Assembly (NCBI RefSeq): GCF_018403245.1
Contig: NZ_BOSH01000007.1
Location: 248,001 to 312,000, forward strand
Source: Paenibacillus sp. J2TS4
GTDB lineage: Bacteria; Bacillota; Bacilli; Paenibacillales; NBRC-103111
Direction of reading: 5' to 3'
Length of the DNA: 64,000 nt
How positions within the stretch are numbered: the stretch's first letter is position 1; the number at the start of each line of letters is the position of its first letter. The position numbers and the translations under genes were made by a program. A model generated the notes under the pieces. The model saw only the letters and a program-made list of their open reading frames with translations, was not told the DNA's origin and searched no databases. Below are positions 9,301 through 18,784 of the stretch, in pieces.

Positions 9301-10294
9301 GCCCATGGACTTCCACATCAACACCGAAAAACGCGCTTACCAAACGAAGCGGCACGATAACCGTTCCCCCGATTTTCCTCGGAATATTCGGCTCGTCGAT
9401 CGCATGGGCCGTCTTCACATTATCCTTAAGTACGTTCGGGCTATCGACAACCATGGCCAAAGCGCCGGCCAGCCGGTCCTGAACGGAGATGCCAAGGTCG
9501 TTGTCGAAATCCATTAACGAATCAGGCACACTGATCGCTTCCAATTCTTCCATGCTCTTCAGCTCCGTGCCCGAATACACCCTCATATTATCCAGCAGCG
9601 TGGTGAAGTTGTTGCTGCCTGTGACGTCCGGTGTCAGGTCGGCTTGCGGACTTCGTTTCGCCCGAACCCGCACGTAGTTGATCCCCGCCGCCTGATTGCC
9701 GTTTTTCAACACAACCGAATCGAGCTTCTTGACGCCGTCCACATAGACCGATACCGTCTGTACATCCGGTCCGAAATCAATCGCAAAGGATAGCCTGTAC
9801 CATTGATTCGGATTCAACGGCACTTTGTTGCCTTCCACTCTTAAGATACCGTCGGCTCCCAGATTCCCCAGCGTCATTCCTTTATTGCTGCTGTCTTTGA
9901 TTTCGACAAATTTGCTTCCGTTGGAGTCCAGCGATTTGATATCGAAATCAAAGATGATCGGGCCCGCCAAGTCGTCCGTACCGAACCGTTTGGCCAGGCC
10001 GACATCCGGCTGATCCGCAACGGCTTCTTCGATCCGCAGTGCCGCGCTGGTCCCGTTCGGGGCCGTATGTTCGTTCCGGAGGGCACCGCTCGATTTTTTG
10101 ACGTCCGATATGCCCGTCATCTCAAATCCGCTTGGCGGCGCACCGGTCGCGGTATAATTCTCGAAATCCTGATACAAATAGACGGCGATTTGGGACGCCG
10201 CGGCCGCCGGCAGGATACCCGCAATTCCGCTGCAACCGATGATAATGCTTAACAACAGGCTAACGCTTCGAAACCATTTTCCCCTTGTCTTCAT
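6389..10294 (-). CDS. secreted modular heparinase II/III-family protein with discoidin domain
   Basis: A 1301-residue exported protein. Residues 1-33 form a signal peptide (basic start, LLLSIIIGCSGIAGIL, cut near AAAAS). About 40-245 look like a laminin-G/concanavalin-like fold. About 285-400 resemble the copper-amine-oxidase N-terminal (PLR-x-x-x-x-x-F-G-V) module common in Paenibacillus extracellular proteins. About 440-800 form the helical (alpha/alpha) toroid, and about 830-1060 the heparinase II/III-like beta domain (NNVVSHGHYDLGSF, NPEGHNTLVINPDGG). About 1171-1301 are an F5/8 type C (discoidin) carbohydrate-binding domain. The family cleaves uronic-acid polymers by beta-elimination; the exact substrate is unknown. 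It is 15 bases after the next heparinase gene and last in the transporter operon. Confidence 0.85.
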   Translation of the reverse strand: MKTRGKWFRSVSLLLSIIIGCSGIAGILPAAAASQIAVYLYQDFENYTATGAPPSGFEMTGISDVKKSSGALRNEHTAPNGTSAALRIEEAVADQPDVGLAKRFGTDDLAGPIIFDFDIKSLDSNGSKFVEIKDSSNKGMTLGNLGADGILRVEGNKVPLNPNQWYRLSFAIDFGPDVQTVSVYVDGVKKLDSVVLKNGNQAAGINYVRVRAKRSPQADLTPDVTGSNNFTTLLDNMRVYSGTELKSMEELEAISVPDSLMDFDNDLGISVQDRLAGALAMVVDSPNVLKDNVKTAHAIDEPNIPRKIGGTVIVPLRLVSAFFGVDVEVHGQSARIKKGGRNVTVTKNHAVIAGEVYPDPHIQFTSDDVMVPLDMAGKILQKQVYTDYKGRGLIVIGDTAKPFDDALDKVDESVKPKDNEKFFIEEAIKEIVYDRPTGEEAMARLKSNDAAHPRVLATSSDFARVKSMIQSGEATIGKWYEDIQKQGEKHLHMALPTDDLPDGRRMIGSRQVGPLVVNLGMLYHLSDDAAKKEQYKQRIWDEVYTVSQFPSWNEDNEFLNTAEFMEGLAIAYDWLYDAWTPEQKQILEDAIINKGLIKTLEAYNKNVWWIHTYPRANNWNAVCNGASVLALMAIGDIEREIVLPSNEKVTMEQFGGKILDIAFHALEDFILLEFTLDGAWAEGPSYWKYTLEYIVRFISSLETALGTSYGYDQTPGLNKTGYFPTYLSGAVGSLNYGDASNNKVIAAEELWIAKKYGDRLLASVHLDNKIKYRNAGTEFEMLWYEPEAYLPGQTLELDQYFSGTEVATFRSKWDDPNTSFLGLKAGNNVVSHGHYDLGSFVFESLGQQWAIDLGKDDYNLPGYSNYDKERLTYYRLNPEGHNTLVINPDGGAQQNIKAFAKIEKTESKPLGGFAIANLTEAYNKHASSAKRGVMLASNRTRATIQDEVAFLNPSTAYWFMHTEADIQVSDDSQSAILTKGGEKLWVGLDSDARDASGRQIEAKLGVMDAKPLPESPNPPKQHQNEGIRKLFVKVDQVKDMRLTVTLIPIVGAVEDTDTSFTSAPLDQWRIADGELTIPVIQGVSLDGEPLGSFDGQTFSYDVLLPLDRTNVPVVEVVYDHSLYEVQAVPADDVPGITKLIVSSLQSPEIKSVYYFNFKLTPLDGEEERLTELPISAVSASASQADQGNTEDKAIDGNFDTYWGAEGDQWIRLDLGEAKTVNSVGIAFIRGNERSFKFEIETSLDGETWHKAFAGTSSGESLDIEKTFLRQHDARYVRITGHGNSVNQWNSYAEVRVYQLLP

Positions 10295-10309
10295 CCTCGT
10301 TCGCTCCTC

Positions 10310-12265
10310 TCAAACCGGTTTATGAATGGTCATTTCCCTCTCCTTGACAACGACCTGATAACGTTCGCCGCAGTCAAATTCATAATGGCCATCGGCGAAT
10401 GACCGAATCGATACGGCCGGGAAATCCTCCCCTCTGAAGGGCAGGAGCACCGTCAAGAAGGTCATCGTTCCGCTGTAAGTCCCATAGAATCGGACTCTGG
10501 TGGAGCCTCTTGCCATATCGTTGACATCGGACAGCCTTCCCGGCAGAAGCTCCGCTTCTCCCCGCGGATACGTAAAAATCGCAAGATTGGCCCTATCGCT
10601 AGCGGCGATGACCGCCTCCGACGCGATCTCCACCTCGGTAAAATCCAAATGAAAGTACCGCTGCACACTGTTCTGCTCCAGCCCTTCCACCCGGTCCGCA
10701 ATGACGACCAGCCGATGATCGACCAGTGCAATATGGCGATGATGAACAATTGGCTCATAATTCAAATGGTAAGCGCTTGCGATTTGATAGAAGCCCCGGT
10801 CTTCCACATTGTAAATTTCCCCGACCTTCTGCGGACCATAGGCGAATGAACCCAAATATTTGAAGTGGTCTCTCTCGTCGATCAGGAGCGTGGAATGGTA
10901 GTTGGCACTCTTGAATTGCTTGCGGTCCTCATCCTCCCGATAACAGAAGATGCCGGGGTCGCAGACCATATTTTTCCCGAGCGCCGTAAAGTCGAAGCTC
11001 ATGAGATCGATATGGGCATGGAAGTTTTGTATCGGACTTCTGCACGTAAACAGGAAGCTGAGCGCCTCCGAATCCCATCCGCTGCGGATAATCGCTTGAT
11101 GAAGCGTCCGGTTCCAGAATGTCGTCAATTTATCGCACTCGTAACGCTTGCCTTGAAGAGCAATCAAATCCTTATGGAATCGGGGCACATCCAAAGCCCG
11201 CCACACATGCTTGCCGGCCTCCCGCATGATCTCGCGAGTATCGATCAAGTTGGTCGCAAGCCCTAGCCATGTCAAATCATCTAACGCCATATATCCGTAT
11301 ACTCCGCCCATAATCGCCAAATGGTTCGCATGGGAATCTCCTACAGGGACACATTTTCCGGTGGGCCGCAGAGAATAGATGGAATAGTCCAGGTTTTTGC
11401 GCAGCAATTCCATATACCGCTCCGAGAACGTGAAATGGAAGCGCTTTGCCAAAACAACGGCAAGACCAAACCAGAACATGCATCCATTATGATAGGACGG
11501 GCAGCCTTCGATCTGGCCGCCATCTTCGGTCAATTGCGCCAAGGCGCATCTTTCAATCCCATCGATGGCAAAAGCTTTCCACTCCTCCGCTTCCCGCAGC
11601 TCCGGGAAATAAAGCGCCGTTGTCAGAATGCCCAGGCATTCCATCAGAAAATGATTATGATCCGCCTTCGGCCACAGAATCGGTGATACCTTGCGCAACA
11701 TTTTGATTTGCTTGTAAACCGCCCACAAATAATGTTCCAGTACTTCCTCTGTAAAGAGCTCCGTGTGCCCCAGATGCTCCAATACAAGCGGCCACGTCTT
11801 ATAACTGCGGATTCCAAGTTCCAGCGCTCGCAACGGGTGGCATTTCGAGAAATAATCGATCGGATAGTGAATCATCTCTTCGTCAATCTCTACCGTTTCG
11901 ATCCAGTTCAGCATCTCATCGATAACTTTGCGTGCGTATTTCTCCTCTTGCGTTAGAGAATAGGCCTCCAACAAATCTTGCCAGTGCGTCATTCGATTGA
12001 GCTGCCACAGGAATTCATTATCGTTATGCCTTCGTTCCAGCCAGCAAGGCGGATTGCCTACACATTCGCGCACGCCGCCCGTCCCCGGGAGCTTGATCAT
12101 TCCCCCATATGCTTCCTCCGCGTTGGCAATCGTTTCTTGCACAAGCTCCGGCATATTCTCGGCAATGTATCGGCTCTTGGCTGCCATAGGCTCTAATCGG
12201 GACCGCAAATTAGCCAACAACTCACTTGAAGAGATCGGATCTTTCAACAAAGCTTGGATATTCAT
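10310..12265 (-). CDS. heparinase II/III-family (alginate-lyase-like) cytoplasmic protein
   Basis: A 651-residue protein without signal peptide. The N-terminal 350 residues are the alpha-helical toroid (WPKADHNHFLMECLG, DGGQIEGCPSYHNGCMFW), and the C-terminal part holds the heparinase II/III-like beta sandwich with SPIQNFHAHIDLMSFDF and NYHSTLLIDERDHF. The N-H and Y-H residues in these segments correspond to the usual catalytic region. It probably depolymerises imported oligosaccharides, producing unsaturated uronides for the GH88 enzyme nearby. The start at 12265 is set by AAGGAGG just upstream; an in-frame ATG at 12295 has none. It lies 56 bases behind the binding-protein gene. Confidence 0.85.
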   Translation of the reverse strand: MNIQALLKDPISSSELLANLRSRLEPMAAKSRYIAENMPELVQETIANAEEAYGGMIKLPGTGGVRECVGNPPCWLERRHNDNEFLWQLNRMTHWQDLLEAYSLTQEEKYARKVIDEMLNWIETVEIDEEMIHYPIDYFSKCHPLRALELGIRSYKTWPLVLEHLGHTELFTEEVLEHYLWAVYKQIKMLRKVSPILWPKADHNHFLMECLGILTTALYFPELREAEEWKAFAIDGIERCALAQLTEDGGQIEGCPSYHNGCMFWFGLAVVLAKRFHFTFSERYMELLRKNLDYSIYSLRPTGKCVPVGDSHANHLAIMGGVYGYMALDDLTWLGLATNLIDTREIMREAGKHVWRALDVPRFHKDLIALQGKRYECDKLTTFWNRTLHQAIIRSGWDSEALSFLFTCRSPIQNFHAHIDLMSFDFTALGKNMVCDPGIFCYREDEDRKQFKSANYHSTLLIDERDHFKYLGSFAYGPQKVGEIYNVEDRGFYQIASAYHLNYEPIVHHRHIALVDHRLVVIADRVEGLEQNSVQRYFHLDFTEVEIASEAVIAASDRANLAIFTYPRGEAELLPGRLSDVNDMARGSTRVRFYGTYSGTMTFLTVLLPFRGEDFPAVSIRSFADGHYEFDCGERYQVVVKEREMTIHKPV

Positions 12266-12320
12266 CTTTACCCTCCTTAGGCTGCAGAGATTCATCGGGC
12301 TGCAGCCTACTTTCGCTCCT

Positions 12321-13907
12321 TTACTGCTTCATCTCGACCATGTACCTATCGTAAGCGGCCTGGTTAATTTCCACCAAACGGCGGGCACCCAGCTTCTCGA
12401 GCTCTTTGACAAATGCCGCATGATCGACCGGTTTAGCGCCCAGAATCCATTGCTGCCTCGTTTCACCAATATAAGTATCGACCTTCGGGAAAATCTTCTG
12501 GATTTCCTTCTGCTCCTCATTGGTAAATTTCAGAATGGGGTATTTGTCCATAAATACATTATTTTCTTTATACAAGTCAATGCCTTCTGTCGCCAGAGGA
12601 AGCGTCCATTGTTCTTCATAGAAATAATCCTGCTGGAAACCGAAGTTGGACTGAGCTCCCGTTTCGCGAATGACATCTACGGGTGCTTTGTCGGATTTCA
12701 AGACTTTATCCGTGAAGATCGGCTTGCCGTCAACCATTGTATACGTATCGCCTTCAATCCCGAAATTAGCCATTCGTCTGCCCTCTTCCGTAAACCAGAA
12801 GTCGAAATATTTAATCGTGGCCACCGGGTCCGGGTTGCTGTGCGAGATTCCCCAGCCATAGTTTTTGGCCCGATCCCGCTTGGTAGGCTCTTTCACAACG
12901 CCGTTGACGTCTGCCGGCGGAAGCATCGGTTCAAATCGGAAGCCCGGAATCTTGCTCTCCAGCTGCTCGTTATAGTTCCCCGTGGAAGCGAAGAAATCAT
13001 GCGTCAATCCGCCAACGTTATCTGCAAGCAGAATATCTCTTGCCTTGCTTCCCCGAGTGAAAATCTCTTTATCAATGAGTCCTTCTTTATACCACTGGGC
13101 GATGTTTTCCATAGCAACGCCGTAGTCGTCCTCCAATGGCCCGAATATCACCTTATCGTCAAATGCTTGATAACTTGGGTAGGCATTCCAAAGCGCCATG
13201 AGTCCTTCAATTCCGATAGACGTATTTCTATGAAAGAAACCGACTTCATCCTTCTTGTTATTTTCGTTCGGATCATTATTGACGAATGCCGTTAACACCT
13301 CATGCAGCTCGTCCACGGTTTTCGGTTCTTCCAATCCCAGCTTCTCCAGCCAATCTTTGCGGATAAACCAGCCTTTCTCCGCTTCTCCATCTGCAACAAA
13401 CGGGATGAACCATATATTTCCATCGTTATCGGAGGCCGCGCTTCTTACATCGGGATTCTCCTCCAAAAATTTCTTCAAATGAGGAGCATGCTCGTCAATC
13501 AAATCATTGAGCGACAGGAAGGCTCCTTCCTGGCCATATTGCAGGAAATCTTTGGATAACGCTTGCATAATATCCGGCAGCGAACCCGATGCCATGACGA
13601 TGCTGAACGTTTCGCTGAAATCCGCCACCGTACTCGGCAGAGTTCCTTCCAATGTGACATGGGTCATTTCTGCCGCCTTCACAAAAATGGGCCAGTCGTT
13701 TTTAAATACTCCCGAATCTTTCGTTCCCATATGAACTGTTAACTTAAGCGGCTTCTCCGAAGCCAGGTATGGATTTTCACTATTCTGCGCCGTCGTATCC
13801 CCTTCGGACGGACCGGTTTCTTTTGCCCCATTCGAACATCCCGCCATCGCACCGGCAATTAAAGCAGATGCCGTTAACAAATAAACGATTTTCTTCAAAT
13901 CTTTCAC
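12321..13907 (-). CDS. extracellular solute-binding lipoprotein, LplA-like
   Basis: A 528-residue lipoprotein of a carbohydrate ABC importer. A short signal with lipobox AGAMAGC places the lipidated Cys near residue 23. The body has family features such as WFIRKDWLEKLGLEEPKTVDELHEVL and NYGWGISHSN. It should capture oligosaccharides outside the membrane and hand them to the two permeases encoded just upstream on the same strand. The start may be GTG at 13907 or TTG at 13898; the latter has GGGGTG at a better spacing. Its place between permeases and heparinases points to uronate-containing oligosaccharides as ligand, which is inference. Confidence 0.88.
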   Translation of the reverse strand: MKDLKKIVYLLTASALIAGAMAGCSNGAKETGPSEGDTTAQNSENPYLASEKPLKLTVHMGTKDSGVFKNDWPIFVKAAEMTHVTLEGTLPSTVADFSETFSIVMASGSLPDIMQALSKDFLQYGQEGAFLSLNDLIDEHAPHLKKFLEENPDVRSAASDNDGNIWFIPFVADGEAEKGWFIRKDWLEKLGLEEPKTVDELHEVLTAFVNNDPNENNKKDEVGFFHRNTSIGIEGLMALWNAYPSYQAFDDKVIFGPLEDDYGVAMENIAQWYKEGLIDKEIFTRGSKARDILLADNVGGLTHDFFASTGNYNEQLESKIPGFRFEPMLPPADVNGVVKEPTKRDRAKNYGWGISHSNPDPVATIKYFDFWFTEEGRRMANFGIEGDTYTMVDGKPIFTDKVLKSDKAPVDVIRETGAQSNFGFQQDYFYEEQWTLPLATEGIDLYKENNVFMDKYPILKFTNEEQKEIQKIFPKVDTYIGETRQQWILGAKPVDHAAFVKELEKLGARRLVEINQAAYDRYMVEMKQ

Positions 13908-13955
13908 CCCGTTTTTATAATAGCAGCTTTATATAGTCGTTATATAATCGTTGCC

Positions 13956-14843
13956 TTATCCTTTAACTGCTCCTACTAGCATCCCTTTTATAAAATATTT
14001 CTGAATATAAGGATACACAAGCACAATAGGAAGAATAGAGACAACGATGGTAGCATAAGTTACAGTTTCCGCCGATACCGTAGAGGTAAAGTCCAACGCG
14101 GCGGCAAACTCCGATTGCAGGTCGTTCTCGACAATCATTTTTTTCAACAGCACTTGAAGCGGGATCTTGTCCATATCGGTCAGCATGATCATCGACCAGA
14201 AGTATCCGTTCCATTTCTCAATCGCATAGAATAAGCCTACTGTCGCTAATGCGGGTTTCACCAGCGGCAAATATACTTTAAGCAATACTTGCAGATCATT
14301 GCCGCCGTCGACTTTCACCGATTCTTCCAATTCGGCCGGTATGGCTTCAAAGCTGGTGCGGAGCAAGATTACTTTAAAGGCGTTGCATGCAAAAGCGATA
14401 ACAATGCCTGTCCGAGTATTTAAAAGCCCCAAATCTCTCAAAGTCAGATAGAATGGAATCATTCCGGCATCAAACCACAGCGTTAACGTGACGAATATGG
14501 TAAACCATTTTCTTCCCCTCAGACGTTTCTTCGACAAAGCGTAGGCTCCGCAGATCGTAAAGAACATGGACACCGCCGTCCCGACAACGGTATAGAATAT
14601 GGTGTTCGCATAGGCCACCCATATTTCCGAATTGCCCAAAACCTGTTTATACGCATCGAGCGTAAACCCTTGGGGAAACAGCAGCACTTTGCCCGTCACT
14701 ACGTTATACGGCATGCTTATGGACGCGGATAATACGTATATAAAAGGGTACAGAGCCGCAAGCGCCATAATAGCTAACAGAACATTGTTGACGCCCTTGA
14801 ATATTTTTTCTCCTCTTGACTCAATCACACTATCACCTACCAT
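13956..14843 (-). CDS. carbohydrate ABC transporter permease, LplC-like
   Basis: A 295-residue inner permease with six predicted membrane segments and the EAA loop EAIPAELEESVKVDGGNDLQVLLKVYLPLVKPAL, which contacts the ATPase. It ends in the family's KYFIKGMLVGAVKG. The ATG at 14843 overlaps the stop of the preceding permease (ATGGTAG), suggesting translational coupling. A GTG at 14828 with AGGTGAT upstream is an alternative start. No ATPase gene is present in the operon, as usual for this family, which borrows a shared MsmX/MsmK-type ATPase. Confidence 0.9.
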   Translation of the reverse strand: MVGDSVIESRGEKIFKGVNNVLLAIMALAALYPFIYVLSASISMPYNVVTGKVLLFPQGFTLDAYKQVLGNSEIWVAYANTIFYTVVGTAVSMFFTICGAYALSKKRLRGRKWFTIFVTLTLWFDAGMIPFYLTLRDLGLLNTRTGIVIAFACNAFKVILLRTSFEAIPAELEESVKVDGGNDLQVLLKVYLPLVKPALATVGLFYAIEKWNGYFWSMIMLTDMDKIPLQVLLKKMIVENDLQSEFAAALDFTSTVSAETVTYATIVVSILPIVLVYPYIQKYFIKGMLVGAVKG

Positions 14844-15820
14844 AGGCTTGCATCGGTTACTTTTTTGCTAAGCTTGTTCGCCATAATGACTAAGATGAGG
14901 GCTACGATAGAATTGAACAGTCCTACGGCAGTCGCAAAATCATATCTTCCGTCTATAAGCCCCGAACGATATACATAGGTACTGATGACATCCGCTTTCT
15001 CATAGGTTGCCGGCTGGTAGAGCAGAATGATCGTCTCATATCCGACGCTGAGCAGGTTGCCGACCTTCATAATGAACATCACCACAATGGTAGGCAGTAT
15101 GCCCGGCAGCGTAACATGGATAATCTGTTTGAACTTGCTCGCCCCATCCATTTTAGCGGCTTCGTAAAGCTGTGTATCTATACCGGCAATAGCCGCGATA
15201 AAGACAATGGAAGCGAACCCCGTCTCTTTCCAAAGATTCATGGCCGTATAAATTCCTCTGAAATAATCGGGATTGGTCAAAAAATAGATTTTTTCCATCC
15301 CGAGCTTCTCCAGAATGAGGTTGATCAATCCGCTGTTCGGCGCCAAGAAAGTGGTTACGATTCCGGCAACAACGACTACGGATACGAAGTGAGGCAAATA
15401 AGTCAGCGTCTGCACTACTTTCTTGAAGCCCTGCCGAGTCACTTCGCTAATCATAATGGCCAATAAAATTTGGGCCGGGAAGCAAATGACCAGTCCATAC
15501 AAGCTGATGATGACGGTATTAATGAAGACTCTCGAAAAGTATTCGCTTCCAATAAATTCAGTAAAGTACTCGAAGCCTATCCATTCGCTGCCGCCGATTC
15601 CCCTAAACAAGCTGAAATCTTTAAAAGCAATTTGGATGCCCCACATGGGTACATATTTAAAGATCAGGAACCAGAGCAGGAAAGGGACAAGCAAATAGTA
15701 TAGAATTCGATCTCTGACTATATCTTTCTTTAATTCCCTGAAGTACATTTCCCAGTTTCGTTTCGGCTTCGCCCTTTTGAATTTCACCGGCGGCTTCGCT
15801 GGAGTTGCGGTGTTGCTCAT
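14837..15820 (-). CDS. carbohydrate ABC transporter permease, LplB-like
   Basis: A 327-residue permease, first gene of the heparinase operon. It shows the family start (YYLLVPFLLWFLIFKYVPMWGIQIAFKDF), six membrane segments and the EAA loop AAIAGIDTQLYEAAKMDGASKFKQIIHVTLPGI. The start is supported by GGGGGGTGAAAG. It pairs with the LplC-like protein to form the channel for oligosaccharides delivered by the binding lipoprotein. Confidence 0.9.
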   Translation of the reverse strand: MSNTATPAKPPVKFKRAKPKRNWEMYFRELKKDIVRDRILYYLLVPFLLWFLIFKYVPMWGIQIAFKDFSLFRGIGGSEWIGFEYFTEFIGSEYFSRVFINTVIISLYGLVICFPAQILLAIMISEVTRQGFKKVVQTLTYLPHFVSVVVVAGIVTTFLAPNSGLINLILEKLGMEKIYFLTNPDYFRGIYTAMNLWKETGFASIVFIAAIAGIDTQLYEAAKMDGASKFKQIIHVTLPGILPTIVVMFIMKVGNLLSVGYETIILLYQPATYEKADVISTYVYRSGLIDGRYDFATAVGLFNSIVALILVIMANKLSKKVTDASLW

Positions 15821-16313
15821 ATTTATCTTTCACCCCCCTTTGCTTCATGCTTATCGAGCTCTGCCTTAACCTGAATCGTATAGGAGATGCCGCGAAAGAT
15901 ATATCTTGAATATTTGTCGTGATCATTACTTTTGGGCTTGATGACCAAAAACAGTGATCCCCCCATCCGGTTCAAGGGGAAAACAAAAAATCGATATTCA
16001 TAGAAACAATGTCCGTATAAAGCGCATTCCATCAATGGTTTGCATGAAGTCAAAAAATGAGGATAAGGTCTGTCTGTAAAATTTTGAACTAAACTCAAAC
16101 CGAAAAGTGATGTAGACTTAAACTGACAAGTTCTAATGCATTAGCGATTGACAGGATGGATAGCGGTTGATCGTTCATTAATGCACATTACTGAAAGCAT
16201 TTTCAAAGAGATTAAGAGCAGCTTTATCAGTTTCATGAAGTCCACCGGATGATATAGAAAGAGTGCGGGATGAGCCGGCTAAGGATGATGATTGAAGGGG
16301 AGTCAGCGGATTT
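15821..16313. other. divergent regulatory region between transporter operon and AraC gene
   Basis: A 490-bp non-coding region carrying the promoters of the minus-strand importer/heparinase operon and of the plus-strand regulator. I could not assign confident hexamers on either strand. The one recognisable element is a cre-like site at 16192-16205. A minus-strand frame at 15823-16098 has no coding character. Confidence 0.5.
16192..16205. promoter_or_regulatory. candidate catabolite-responsive element (CcpA box)
   Basis: TGAAAGCATTTTCA matches the Gram-positive cre consensus TGWNANCGNTNWCA at every defined position except the central G, which is A. It is 109 bases before the regulator's start codon and also upstream of the transport operon, so CcpA repression by preferred sugars is plausible. 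Confidence 0.45.
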
Positions 16314-18575
16314 ATGGTCAAGAGGAAATTTTTGTACAAAATGTTGAGCTTATTTGTCGTGATTGTTCTGATCTATTCGATTATTACTTCATCCATCATA
16401 TTCTACAAAAGTTACCAAATGTCAGATGCGCAAAACAAGCATCGCCACCAATTGTATATGGATCAAATCAGCAATTATGCGGACTTCATGCTGCGCATTG
16501 CCATGGATTTCGTGTATAAGGTATCTACTCTGCAAAGCTTAATCGATTATCGCTATAGCGAAGATACAAGTTATCTGTACATAGCGAACCTGTACAACGA
16601 TCTGATTGATCAGCTTAAAGGTTTTAGCCAGTTGGGATTCACCTTGGGAATTACGAAAATGACAGATAACCTGGTGATCACAGCTGCAGGAACTTATAGC
16701 ATTAAAGATTACTTAAATGAACTCGGAGTCCATGCGGAAGCCTTGAACCGTTTCCAACAATTGCAGAGCGAATCGCTTGGGGCCAATACTTACGTCGTCC
16801 CGCAAGCGCTTTCCGAGAGACCTGGCAAAATCGTGATCATTCATCAGACGATCCATTCGAAGCTCGATCCCCTCTACTTCTTTATCGTGGTCGACAGCGC
16901 TTCCTTAGTACCGGGAACGTCGGAGCAAACGAACGGCAATTTCTATCTGTATACCGATCAGATAGTTGGTTCCTATATTCATAAAGAGGATCTGAACCCG
17001 GAAATCTTAGCCCGAAGCGAATGGATAAACAAACAGGAAGATATGAACCATGTAAAAGTAGGATCGACCGTCAATTATATTCATCACTCGAAGGTGATCC
17101 CGAATCTGAACTATGTTTATACAAACGAATTGACTTCATTCAGCTCGATTTTCATCGCCATATGGAGAACGGCGCTGTTCCCAAGCGTGGTTCTGCTGCT
17201 GCTGGGCATTATCGTTGCTTATTTGGCAACAAGGTCAAGCTATAGGCCGATTCGGCAGCTGCTTCAATTTCTGGATGAGCGGAAGGAATCGAACGGAACC
17301 GTGTCCGCCAATGAACATGGACAACAAATTCACGAGCTTGCCTACATTCAGTCCAGCATTGAGCAGATCTATTCTATCAATCACGCTTTACAGCATAAGC
17401 TGTATCATTCTTTGATTCATTTGCGGGAGGATTTCTTTCGCAAGGTGATCTACGGAATTGCAAGCGAGGACTTTATTCGGGAGAATCTGTCCGCTTTGCA
17501 ATTAGAGCGGTTTCAAGACGACTTGAAGCTGATGCTGTTGGAGTGCGAAGGCATCGAAGCCTTGCATAAGACGATGCCTGCTCCCAATCTCCCCTTGATC
17601 TTAAATACGTTGATCAGGGAGGCTCGGGATGGATACGAAGATTTCTTTATTCTCCCGCTGGATAAAAATAAATATTGTCTTATTTTCCATCGCATTTCAT
17701 CCGAGTCCTTGCAGCAATTGGCCGCGACGGTGATCACCCGAATCGAACAAGATCTGTCGCTCGATGTTAGTGCATGCCTATCCGATTCCTACCGGCTCCA
17801 TGAGCTGACTTCCGCTCTGCAGGAGCTGCTTCGGTTGAGTAATTACCAGTATGCGAATGCAAATAAGGTATTAACTTCACAGAGCGTGAAAGATCTCGAA
17901 GAAACCGTTTGTTATTATCCGCTCGAGATAGAAGCTTCCCTGATTAATTACGTCCATTCGAATGAATTGGGCAAAGCATACGACCTGCTTAGCAATTTGC
18001 TGAATAAGAATGTTAAGAATTCTTCGATGGGTCCTGCGAACCTGTCCAATCTGAAGCATTCGTTCCTAACCACCTTTAAGCGATGCTTGAATTCCAACGG
18101 AAAAACGTTGAATCAATTTACAAAGGAATATCCCGACCTGTTGGATGAATTTATGGAGGTGCCGATTTCGAAGTTTACGGAAAAAACGTTCGCCTTGTTT
18201 GAATTGATTTTTAACTATTGCAACAAGGACAAGTTCAGCTTGGAGAGCTCTACCGCTTCCCAAATCTTTATATATATCCATAAGCATTTCGATAAAGATT
18301 TATCGTTAACGGACATCGCGAATCATTTTAACTTATCCGAAAGCTATGTCAGCAAGCTGTTGAAAAATTCACTGGACATTAACTTCAAACAATATGTCAA
18401 TACGTTGAAGGTGAAGAGAGCCAAGGAGCTTCTTCATCAGGGCAATTATAAGATTCATGAAGTTGCGGCTATTGTCGGATGCAACAATACCAACACCTTC
18501 ATTCGAATCTTTAAGCAATATATTGGCGTGTCTCCGGGAGAATACGTCAAAAATCTGAACCAATTGTCAAGCTGA
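16314..18575 (+). CDS. membrane-anchored AraC-family transcriptional regulator
   Basis: A 753-residue protein. A membrane segment at about residues 8-29 (MLSLFVVIVLIYSIITSS) and another near 280-300 (ALFPSVVLLLLGIIVAYLA) bracket an extracellular sensor of about 250 residues. A cytoplasmic linker follows. The last 100 residues are an AraC HTH pair (LSLTDIANHFNLSESYVSKLLK and HEVAAIVGCNNTNTFIRIFKQYIGVSPGEY). This architecture is that of YesS-type regulators, which sit beside Lpl-type importers and respond to extracellular oligosaccharides. It is divergent from the importer/heparinase operon and upstream of the GH88 gene, and it most likely activates both. The ligand is unknown. Confidence 0.88.
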   Translation: MVKRKFLYKMLSLFVVIVLIYSIITSSIIFYKSYQMSDAQNKHRHQLYMDQISNYADFMLRIAMDFVYKVSTLQSLIDYRYSEDTSYLYIANLYNDLIDQLKGFSQLGFTLGITKMTDNLVITAAGTYSIKDYLNELGVHAEALNRFQQLQSESLGANTYVVPQALSERPGKIVIIHQTIHSKLDPLYFFIVVDSASLVPGTSEQTNGNFYLYTDQIVGSYIHKEDLNPEILARSEWINKQEDMNHVKVGSTVNYIHHSKVIPNLNYVYTNELTSFSSIFIAIWRTALFPSVVLLLLGIIVAYLATRSSYRPIRQLLQFLDERKESNGTVSANEHGQQIHELAYIQSSIEQIYSINHALQHKLYHSLIHLREDFFRKVIYGIASEDFIRENLSALQLERFQDDLKLMLLECEGIEALHKTMPAPNLPLILNTLIREARDGYEDFFILPLDKNKYCLIFHRISSESLQQLAATVITRIEQDLSLDVSACLSDSYRLHELTSALQELLRLSNYQYANANKVLTSQSVKDLEETVCYYPLEIEASLINYVHSNELGKAYDLLSNLLNKNVKNSSMGPANLSNLKHSFLTTFKRCLNSNGKTLNQFTKEYPDLLDEFMEVPISKFTEKTFALFELIFNYCNKDKFSLESSTASQIFIYIHKHFDKDLSLTDIANHFNLSESYVSKLLKNSLDINFKQYVNTLKVKRAKELLHQGNYKIHEVAAIVGCNNTNTFIRIFKQYIGVSPGEYVKNLNQLSS

Positions 18576-18731
18576 TTCGGATCACGATTTTTTGCAGCAT
18601 CTTCAATTTCTGTTGTTCGCTCAAAACCCGCGCTGCAGTGCCGTTTTTGGCGATGATAGCCAATAGTAAGGATGTACTCGTCCTTGCTTAGGGATTACAA
18701 TGAAACGGAATCTCGGCGTCATCCTATATCC

Positions 18732-18774
18732 ATTGAACTAAAGAATGGATAGATCATGGAGTGGAGAAAGAAAG
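18732..18774. repeat. 43-bp segment repeated at 47262-47304
   Basis: This stretch, running up to the ribosome binding site of the GH88 gene, recurs at 47262-47304 with about 5 mismatches; the last 22 bases of each copy, from ATGGAGTGG onward, are nearly identical. The second copy has no gene after it. Confidence 0.6.
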
Positions 18775-18784
18775 GAGTTATCCA

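Noticed and set aside
8762..9517. 251-codon plus-strand frame inside the large heparinase gene
   Set aside because: Antisense to a gene with clear domains; no ribosome binding site.
11997..13295. 432-codon plus-strand open frame across the heparinase/binding-protein junction
   Set aside because: It is antisense to two well-supported genes, spans their boundary and has no protein-like motifs; it is a shadow of GC-skewed codons.
15823..16098. 91-codon minus-strand frame upstream of the importer operon
   Set aside because: Unnatural composition and it fills the divergent promoter region; no family resemblance.
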